Below, in pieces: positions 5,867 through 10,977 of a stretch of 10,977 nucleotides of DNA. Source of the DNA: HGM10836 sp045580645 (lineage in GTDB: Bacteria > Bacillota_I > Bacilli_A > RF39 > UBA660). The translations under genes were made by a program, and so were the position numbers. Positions within the stretch are counted from its first letter, which is position 1. Every line of letters starts with the position of its first letter. The stretch covers positions 1 through 10,977 of the forward strand of contig JAZNOG010000072.1 of assembly GCA_045580645.1 (NCBI GenBank), given 5' to 3'. Below the pieces are notes generated by a model that was given only the letters and a program-made list of their open reading frames with translations, did not search any database and was not told where the DNA came from.

Positions 5867-5878
5867 AGAATCCTTAAT

Positions 5879-6460
5879 TTAATTTCTGTTTCTCCATCTT
5901 TCGTCATCACTTTTCTTCCAAGCGGCAACTAAATTAATTGCTTCTCCTATTTGTAACGAAATCTGTTTGAATTGTCGCTTTAATATACAATTAGAGTTTT
6001 CAGCGACCATTGATATATATCCAAGCATTTTTAATTTTATAATAGCATCTTTTTGAAATTCTTCTCTTTTCTTTTTATTTTCTACACTATCTATTCTTAT
6101 AAAATTTGCTTGTAATAATAACTCTAATGTTTCTAAACACATATTTTGCATACGATTAACAAATACACCTCTATATTTAGCAGGAGATTTTTCGGTTATT
6201 GCAATAATATATGCTCCTAACTTCTTTACAACAGTAATAACTATTAAATCATTAGAATTAGAAGGTATCTTACTTATTCTTTCTAATTCTTTATCTTCTT
6301 CTACTTGTTGTATTACTTGTTTTTTATTAAACTTTTCATTATTAGCAGTTGCCAAAGCTTGTTTTACTGCTACCTTATCATCAACACTGTTAATACATTC
6401 ATTTACATCATCTATTATTTTTGGTATCTTTAAATTGTTATCTCTACTTACTTGTAACAT
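5879..6460 (-). CDS. avd: Avd-like DGR accessory protein with N-terminal extension
   Basis: 193 aa from the ATG at 6460, which has GGGGTG just upstream; a GTG at 6469 would add three residues but would lie inside that site. Residues about 70-182 match the four-helix-bundle accessory variability determinant family: KKLGAYIIAITEKSPAKYR (79-97), NRMQNMCLETLELLLQAN (102-119), then the region around KDAIIKLKMLGYI (137-149) and LQIGEAINLVAAWKKS (169-184). Avd forms a basic pentameric barrel in known DGRs that binds the RT and the template RNA. The basic character (many Lys and Arg) fits. The first 70 or so residues, acidic and mixed-charge, go beyond the usual length of about 110-130 aa and are not recognised. 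The gene lies just upstream of the TR, as in many DGRs. Confidence 0.85.
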   Translation of the reverse strand: MLQVSRDNNLKIPKIIDDVNECINSVDDKVAVKQALATANNEKFNKKQVIQQVEEDKELERISKIPSNSNDLIVITVVKKLGAYIIAITEKSPAKYRGVFVNRMQNMCLETLELLLQANFIRIDSVENKKKREEFQKDAIIKLKMLGYISMVAENSNCILKRQFKQISLQIGEAINLVAAWKKSDDERWRNRN

Positions 6461-6487
6461 CAATATCACCCCAACTTTTGGTCTTAT

Positions 6488-6496
6488 ATTATATCA
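6488..6496 (-). promoter_or_regulatory. Extended -10 promoter for avd-TR-RT
   Basis: The minus strand reads TGATATAAT, a perfect TGnTATAAT extended -10, about 28 nt before the avd ATG and outside the upstream small gene. No good -35 is visible, which is acceptable for extended -10 promoters. It would let the DGR cassette be transcribed independently. Confidence 0.5.
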
Positions 6497-6498
6497 CT

Positions 6499-6529
6499 AA
6501 AACTATACTTTTAATTTATTTATAGTTTT
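6499..6529 (-). other. 9-bp inverted repeat around the stop of the small gene
   Basis: AAAACTATA (6499-6507) and TATAGTTTT (6521-6529) form an A/T-rich stem with a 13-nt loop that contains the stop codon (6516-6518). On the minus strand it ends in TTTT and may be a weak terminator of the small gene. It directly abuts the extended -10 at 6488-6496, so it could also be a regulator site. Confidence 0.4.
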
Positions 6530-6731
6530 TTAAATAAGATGAATATTCTCTTAACAATTTAGATATCGTTCTATCGTTAGGTCTTTCTTTTTGTGCCAAT
6601 TCTAAAGCATAACATATTTTTTTTATTTGATACTTTTTTATATTATAGATGTCTAATGTCTGATTAACATTTGAAAAACAAGAACACAATTCTTCTTTAT
6701 TTAAATTTAAATAATTATTATTATCTATCAT
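6516..6731 (-). CDS. Small hypothetical protein, first gene left of the divergent promoter
   Basis: 71 aa. The start is well supported by AAGGAGG a few bases before the ATG (6731). The protein is hydrophilic, rich in Asn, Lys, Leu and Tyr, and predicted helical (LNKEELCSCF, IKKICYALELAQKE, ISKLLREYSSYLKNY). No family, membrane segment or signal peptide is recognised. It is led by the promoter at 6818-6826 and lies 55 nt before avd, so it may be part of the DGR transcription unit or a regulatory gene of the mobile element. Confidence 0.65.
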   Translation of the reverse strand: MIDNNNYLNLNKEELCSCFSNVNQTLDIYNIKKYQIKKICYALELAQKERPNDRTISKLLREYSSYLKNYK

Positions 6732-6817
6732 TTTTTTCCTCCTTATTTATTTGATTTAATACAATTAAATCCAAATTATCTATATTGCATGTTTTAAAAA
6801 ATTTCTTCTTTGCATTA

Positions 6818-6826
6818 ATTATAACA
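6818..6826 (-). promoter_or_regulatory. Extended -10 promoter for the leftward operon
   Basis: The minus strand reads TGTTATAAT, a perfect extended -10 (TGnTATAAT), about 87 nt before the ATG of the small gene. The -35 region is poor and adjoins the palindrome at 6847-6866, which suggests control by the divergent regulator. The leader of about 80 nt holds nothing else recognised apart from the ribosome binding site. Confidence 0.55.
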
Positions 6827-6846
6827 TATTTTGGTCGTAGTGTTGT

Positions 6847-6866
6847 GCAAAAAACGTATTTTTTGC
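6847..6866. promoter_or_regulatory. Palindrome in the divergent promoter region; likely operator
   Basis: GCAAAAAA and TTTTTTGC are perfect inverted arms around CGTA. The site is 34 nt before the regulator start at 6901 and just upstream of the leftward -10 at 6818-6823. The natural reader is the adjacent XRE protein, giving autoregulation plus control of the leftward operon. This is inferred from position and symmetry. Confidence 0.5.
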
Positions 6867-6900
6867 TTTTAAATGAGAAAATTATATTGGTGAATGACTT

Positions 6901-7347
6901 ATGAATAAAAATTTAAAAGCATTAAGAGAACACGAAGAATTAACTCAAGAAGAAATTGCTTCTAAGTTAAATATATCTAGACAAAATTATTCTAGATGGG
7001 AAACCAACGAATTATTAATCCCACTTTATCATCTTAATGCATTAGCAAATTTATTTAATACAAGTATGGATTATATTATGGGATTATCTCCCTTAAATAC
7101 TCCTACCAATAATATAAATAATTTAGATTTAACTGAAATTGGTAAAAACATAAAAGAAATACGAGAAGAAAATAACTTATCAATGAGAGAATTAGCCAAA
7201 GTACTTAATACATCTCATTCTACATTATCTTCTTACGAACATGGGAACAATTTAATTATCATAAGTTTTGCTTTTGAAATTGCTTTAAAATATAACATTT
7301 CATTAGACTGGTTATGTAACAGAAGCAATAAAAAATATAGAAAATAA
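6901..7347 (+). CDS. XRE-family regulator with two Cro/C1-type helix-turn-helix domains
   Basis: 148 aa with two consecutive HTH_3 domains. Residues about 4-60 are the first: LKALREHEELTQEEIASKLN, then ISRQNYSRWE, with the trailing ALANLFNTSMDYIMGLS. Residues about 80-143 are the second: IGKNIKEIREENNLSMRELA, TSHSTLSSYE, and EIALKYNISLDWLCNRS. A ribosome binding site GGTGA lies 7 nt before the ATG. Tandem-domain XRE proteins are common ICE and phage repressors. No peptidase or ligand domain is attached. It is the only complete gene on the plus strand and diverges from the DGR operon across the operator-like palindrome, so it probably represses that operon, itself, or both. Confidence 0.9.
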   Translation: MNKNLKALREHEELTQEEIASKLNISRQNYSRWETNELLIPLYHLNALANLFNTSMDYIMGLSPLNTPTNNINNLDLTEIGKNIKEIREENNLSMRELAKVLNTSHSTLSSYEHGNNLIIISFAFEIALKYNISLDWLCNRSNKKYRK

Positions 7348-7353
7348 AATATT

Positions 7354-7389
7354 GGAGAGCCATTTAAAAATTAATGACTCTCCTTTTTT
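7354..7389 (+). terminator. Rho-independent terminator after the regulator gene
   Basis: GGAGAG (7354-7359) pairs with CTCTCC (7378-7383), extended inside by CATT/AATG, and six T residues (7384-7389) follow. The T tract overlaps the stop codon (7388-7390) of the convergent CHAP gene, for which the same hairpin may also serve. Confidence 0.85.
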
Positions 7390-8941
7390 AATATTGTGGA
7401 GTTCCATATCCAAAAATAACATTACTACTTAGTGAGTAATCTTTTTGTCTGCAAGTATCATTAGTTGAATTTCCTTCAACTGTATATACTCTTCCATTTT
7501 CTACTTTTTCAACTATTCCTACATGACTAACTGTTCCATCTACTTCCCAATCAAAGAATATAATATCCCCAGATTTAGGTGTATAACTCGATTCTTGCCA
7601 TTGTCCCATTGCTTTAAACCAATTTATACCATTTTGACACCCAGAAAATTTAGGAATAATACCTGCATCTAAATAACCAGATTCATTTGCTACCCAGCTC
7701 ACGAATATAGCACACCATTCTACTCTAGAATTAAAACCATACCAAGACCAGTAAGGTTGCCCACCTACATTACCAACTTGTGATAATGCAATTTGTACCA
7801 TATCAGGACTTCCTACAGGTGTACCAAATATTACTGATGACCACATCATAGAATAGTCATCACTTAATAAATCATTTACTTGTTTTCTTTGCATTGGAGT
7901 GAAGTTATATAAATTCATCATCTCTTCAAGTGATTTACTTGTTATATTAATATATAAAACTTTCTTTGTTAAATTCTCATTTAACTCATTTCCTACTTCA
8001 TATTCAATATCATTTGTTTCTTCTTTTATTTCAAAAGATACATTATTCATATCCCAAAATATTTTCTTTAATTCTGCTTTCTTTGTATCATCTAATGTTA
8101 TTACTTCAGTCTCATTAGTTCCTTTAGATATTTTAGCAGTATATATAGATAATATTTCTTTCCATTCTGCACGATCTGATTCTATTTTAAAATCATCATA
8201 TATATTAGTTTCTTGGATATTAGAAATTTTATCAGACATTTCAGTATTAATCTCTTTAACAACACTACTCATAGTAATTGTTCCAGTATCTTCACTAGAA
8301 AAGAAAATACCAAATATAGAACTACAAAGTAAACCTATTAAACATATAACTATAATCACAATTACTGCTACCCATCCACCAGCAATAATTGCAGAAATCA
8401 ATGCTTTTGTTCCTGCTATAATTGCCTTAACTGCCGAGATAGTTGCCTTAACTGCAACTTTTACACCTTGATATGTTTTTCTAGCAGTTTCTCGTGCTAG
8501 TTTTTGTACTCTTTGAGCATTTTTTATACTTTGCTGTGCAACTTTTTTCGTATTCTTTGCTGTTTTAATAGTAGAGTTCTTTACAACTCTTCCACTTGTT
8601 TTAACTCCTTTAGAAATATTCTTCATATTTCTTTTTTCAGCGAGTTTGCTCTTAATATTTTTAACTTTTATTTTACCTTTTTGTATATTCTGTTTAGTTT
8701 CGATAAAAGCATTTTTACCTTTTTTATTAAGTGGCGATGCACTAACAACTGCAGTTCTCTCTGCATTGTTAATTTTGTTAATTGCATATTCATTAGCATT
8801 AACCTCATTTGATTTATAAGCATTTTCACTTTTAGATTTAATATCAACTAATTTATCTTTTGTCTTTTGAGTAACAATAGTACTTTTATCAAGTGTCTTA
8901 ATTGTCCCCTTAACAACTTCTCTAGTCTTTATATTAGACAT
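7388..8941 (-). CDS. Membrane-anchored CHAP-domain peptidoglycan hydrolase of a conjugation system
   Basis: 517 aa. Residues 1-180 are Lys-rich and probably cytoplasmic, with an Ala/Lys helix before one strong membrane segment (about 184-214, IIAGGWVAVIVIIVICLIG). Residues about 215-375 form an unrecognised extracellular region. Residues about 380-517 are a CHAP amidase/endopeptidase domain with catalytic Cys410 (VEWCAIF) and His473 (VSHVGIV), and a probable third residue in VEGNS (488-492). Gram-positive ICEs encode such a hydrolase next to VirB4 to open the cell wall for the transfer channel (the role of Tn916 Orf14 and PrgK-type proteins). The usual second lysozyme-like domain is absent. 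It begins 2 nt after the VirB4 stop with GGAG upstream, so the two are co-translated. Confidence 0.88.
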   Translation of the reverse strand: MSNIKTREVVKGTIKTLDKSTIVTQKTKDKLVDIKSKSENAYKSNEVNANEYAINKINNAERTAVVSASPLNKKGKNAFIETKQNIQKGKIKVKNIKSKLAEKRNMKNISKGVKTSGRVVKNSTIKTAKNTKKVAQQSIKNAQRVQKLARETARKTYQGVKVAVKATISAVKAIIAGTKALISAIIAGGWVAVIVIIVICLIGLLCSSIFGIFFSSEDTGTITMSSVVKEINTEMSDKISNIQETNIYDDFKIESDRAEWKEILSIYTAKISKGTNETEVITLDDTKKAELKKIFWDMNNVSFEIKEETNDIEYEVGNELNENLTKKVLYINITSKSLEEMMNLYNFTPMQRKQVNDLLSDDYSMMWSSVIFGTPVGSPDMVQIALSQVGNVGGQPYWSWYGFNSRVEWCAIFVSWVANESGYLDAGIIPKFSGCQNGINWFKAMGQWQESSYTPKSGDIIFFDWEVDGTVSHVGIVEKVENGRVYTVEGNSTNDTCRQKDYSLSSNVIFGYGTPQY

Positions 8942-8943
8942 AA

Positions 8944-10977
8944 TTATTCTCCAGGTTTAGTTGTCATAAGTTTATATAATTTAGTATTTTTAGGAAATCT
9001 ATTAACAAAAGGTACAAGTGAACTACCATATTTAATTAAACCACATCCTGCTTCTGCATTTGTTATATAAGACATTTGCTCATCTGATATATTCAATAAT
9101 CTTCCTAACTCTTGTCTATCACTTGCAGCTTGATTAAGCATTACAATAAACTCACTATTTGATAACATTGTTGAAGCATCTACTGACGATAAAAGGTATT
9201 CCACATTTTGAGTTATTGCAGTTGGATATGCATTTCTCTTTCTGAACTGTCTCCAAGCACTATTAAAGAATGTTGCACTATATTCATTTTCAAATAATAC
9301 ATGAATTTCATCTATAAAAATATGTGTTCTTTTACCTTTTTTATAATTATCTGATACTCTATTTAACATTGCATCAGTAATAACTAATAACCCCATTGTT
9401 TTAAGTTGTTTTCCTAGTTTATAAATATCATAAGATATAATTCTACTATTAGTATCTACATTAGTTTCGTGTGAGAAAACATTTAAAGAACCATTAGTAA
9501 ATAACTCTAATGATAAAGCAAGTTCACTCGCTTCTTTTTCTGGTTGCTTTAATAACATATTTCTTAAATCAACTAATGTTGGTATTTTACCATTTTTATG
9601 ATATTCATCATATACAAGTGCAGTACATCTATCTATAATAGATTTTTCTTTTGGTCCTAATCCTTTTTTATCTAATTGTTCAAATAAAGATAAAATAAAC
9701 TCTGATTTATCAACAACAGGATTGGCACCATCTCCATATCCTTCTGTCATATCCATTGCATTTATATGGTCTTTACTACTTGCTGATATACTAATTACTT
9801 CTCCACCAAGAGCAGAAACTAATGCAGAATATTCACCCTCTGGATCACATATTAAAATATCATCTTCTGTTGATAATGCTAAAAACACAATTAACTCTTT
9901 CGCACTAAATGATTTACCACTACCAGGTACTCCCAATAAAAAAGATGATTGATTTAATAAGTTTGCTTTATTAACCATTATTAAATTATGACTTATAGCA
10001 TTTTCGCCATAATAAATACCACCCTTATCTTGTATTTCTTGAACTCTAAAAGGATGTAATACACCAAGACCTTCAGTAGTTAAAGTTCTTAATATATCAA
10101 CATCTCTAGCTCCAAATGGTAAAGCAGTACTCAATCCAGGATGTTGTTGATACCTCAAAGGTACTATTTGACATAAATGTTTTCTAGCAGTTATTAACAC
10201 ACTTTCAGTATCTGCATCAAGTTTTTCCTTTGTATCTGCTACTATTACAAGTGTTAGATTAGCAAACATCATTCTTTGGTCACGAGTTGTTAAATCATCT
10301 AAAAACTCTTTGCTTTCTTTTCTTTGTTGTTCTAAATCATACGGAACCATAGCAGAATAATTATTATTAGCATTTTGTTTTCTTTGCCATTGTGTAATAT
10401 TTGTTTCTACACCTAATAATCTATTTTCCACCTCTTTAACTGCTTCATCTGTTGGTACTGGTATTACATCAATACTTAACATCATATTGTTATTCATATC
10501 AGTAAGTTCTGCAATAAACGAATCTTTTATAAAACTAGCATATTCTTTTAAAAACAAAACTCTACCAAACTTATCTCCCATTTCAAAATAATCATTTTGA
10601 AAAGACATACCATTAGGACATATATAATCTTTAAAATTATGTCCTTTTTTCATAAGTGTAGATAAATCTAAATTATAATTAACTTCTTCGCCTATTCTAT
10701 AAAAATCGTGAAATACTCTTAATTTTTCTACTGCATTTAATTCAATACATTTACTACCTAACTTTGCAAGATGTGACGATATGTCAGTATATATTCTTCT
10801 AAAATAATTCTTCGCTTCTTCATAATTTTTCTTAAAAACAGATACTGTTAAATATATTTCTCTAACCATACCATTACTACCTATTGCTTTATCTAAAAGC
10901 ATTTGATTATATTCTTCTCTATAAATATCTAATCCATCATCTTTAAATGGTAATAATATTTCTTTTTCAAAATCTTT
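8944..10977 (-). CDS. VirB4/TraE-type conjugation ATPase (5' end outside the window)
   Basis: 677 residues are visible. The frame is open to the window edge, and the 25 codons before the first internal ATG (10902) already look like the family (ILLPFKDDGLDIYREEYNQM). The true start therefore lies outside the window. The N-terminal part (about 1-300) is the VirB4 N-domain. The C-terminal motor has Walker A GVPGSGKS (349-356), ICDPEGEY and Walker B HIFIDEIH (D556/E557). A C-terminal QNVEYLL-type motif and the NQAASDRQELGRLLNIS region are typical. VirB4 ATPases energise assembly of the type IV secretion channel and substrate transfer at the membrane. The downstream CHAP hydrolase is its usual neighbour in Gram-positive ICEs. 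Confidence 0.92.
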   Translation of the reverse strand, partial: KDFEKEILLPFKDDGLDIYREEYNQMLLDKAIGSNGMVREIYLTVSVFKKNYEEAKNYFRRIYTDISSHLAKLGSKCIELNAVEKLRVFHDFYRIGEEVNYNLDLSTLMKKGHNFKDYICPNGMSFQNDYFEMGDKFGRVLFLKEYASFIKDSFIAELTDMNNNMMLSIDVIPVPTDEAVKEVENRLLGVETNITQWQRKQNANNNYSAMVPYDLEQQRKESKEFLDDLTTRDQRMMFANLTLVIVADTKEKLDADTESVLITARKHLCQIVPLRYQQHPGLSTALPFGARDVDILRTLTTEGLGVLHPFRVQEIQDKGGIYYGENAISHNLIMVNKANLLNQSSFLLGVPGSGKSFSAKELIVFLALSTEDDILICDPEGEYSALVSALGGEVISISASSKDHINAMDMTEGYGDGANPVVDKSEFILSLFEQLDKKGLGPKEKSIIDRCTALVYDEYHKNGKIPTLVDLRNMLLKQPEKEASELALSLELFTNGSLNVFSHETNVDTNSRIISYDIYKLGKQLKTMGLLVITDAMLNRVSDNYKKGKRTHIFIDEIHVLFENEYSATFFNSAWRQFRKRNAYPTAITQNVEYLLSSVDASTMLSNSEFIVMLNQAASDRQELGRLLNISDEQMSYITNAEAGCGLIKYGSSLVPFVNRFPKNTKLYKLMTTKPGE

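Larger units (their letters stand above)
4112..6460 (-). other. Complete diversity-generating retroelement (avd-TR-RT-VR)
   Basis: All components are present and intact on one strand in the order avd, TR, RT, target gene with VR. The target gene is last here, whereas in the Bordetella phage prototype it comes first. The RT motifs, the adenine-biased TR/VR differences and the matched non-diversified end all agree, so the system is probably active or recently active. Confidence 0.95.
7388..10977 (-). mobile_element. Type IV secretion module of an ICE or conjugative plasmid (partial)
   Basis: VirB4 and the CHAP hydrolase in tandem are diagnostic of a Gram-positive conjugation module. No integrase, relaxase, attachment site or end is visible, so the element's limits cannot be set. 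The DGR and MoxR-vWA genes downstream on the same strand are probably cargo of the same element. Confidence 0.75.

Noticed and set aside
7899..9070. Plus-strand open frames opposite the CHAP and VirB4 genes
   Set aside because: They are antisense shadows of well-supported coding sequence with Ser/Phe/Ile-rich composition and no start signals.
1..10977. Mollicute-type code with TGA as tryptophan, suggested by the very low G+C
   Set aside because: TGA at 2122-2124 ends a gene exactly where the next gene's ribosome binding site and start follow, and Trp residues in the proteins are coded by TGG.

Overview
The window is AT-rich (intergenic DNA is mostly A/T), uses the standard bacterial code (TGA ends the gene at 2122-2124), has strong GGAGG-type ribosome binding sites and short intergenic gaps. 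Together with the conjugation proteins, this points to an integrative conjugative element (ICE) or conjugative plasmid of a low-GC Gram-positive (Firmicutes-type, probably gut-associated) bacterium. No rRNA, tRNA, insertion sequence or CRISPR array was seen.

Right side (7388-10977, minus strand): two genes of a Gram-positive type IV secretion module. One is a VirB4-type ATPase that runs off the window edge. The other is a membrane-anchored CHAP peptidoglycan hydrolase starting 2 nt after the VirB4 stop. A tandem helix-turn-helix XRE regulator (6901-7347, plus) converges on them and shares their terminator. A near-perfect operator-like palindrome and an extended -10 promoter lie in the divergent gap to its left.

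Centre (4112-6731, minus strand): a complete diversity-generating retroelement (DGR). In transcription order it has a small unknown gene, an Avd accessory protein, a non-coding template repeat (TR, 5728-5824), a structured spacer ending in a terminator-like hairpin, the DGR reverse transcriptase (LGNLSSQ and YMDD), and then the target gene. The 97-bp variable repeat (VR, 4112-4208) differs from the TR at 7 positions. Six of these are adenines on the coding strand of the TR, the signature of adenine-specific mutagenesis.

Left side (496-4406, minus strand): the diversified protein is a 630-aa fusion. It has an N-terminal C-type-lectin-like variable domain, then a DUF6273-like module, then a MoxR-type AAA+ ATPase. 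Coupled genes downstream encode a 130-aa protein that looks like a degenerate copy of the MoxR core (Walker B and sensor 1 regions, no Walker A), and a 538-aa protein with an HExxH metallopeptidase-like domain, a Gln/Gly/Ser-rich linker and a C-terminal vWA (MIDAS) domain. MoxR/vWA pairs act as ATP-driven remodelling machines, so the inference is a cytoplasmic MoxR-vWA machine whose recognition surface is re-randomised by the DGR and which travels as cargo on a conjugative element. A conflict or defence role is plausible but not shown by the sequence. An unidentified, 5'-truncated gene (1-303, plus) lies at the left end, separated from the operon by back-to-back terminators.
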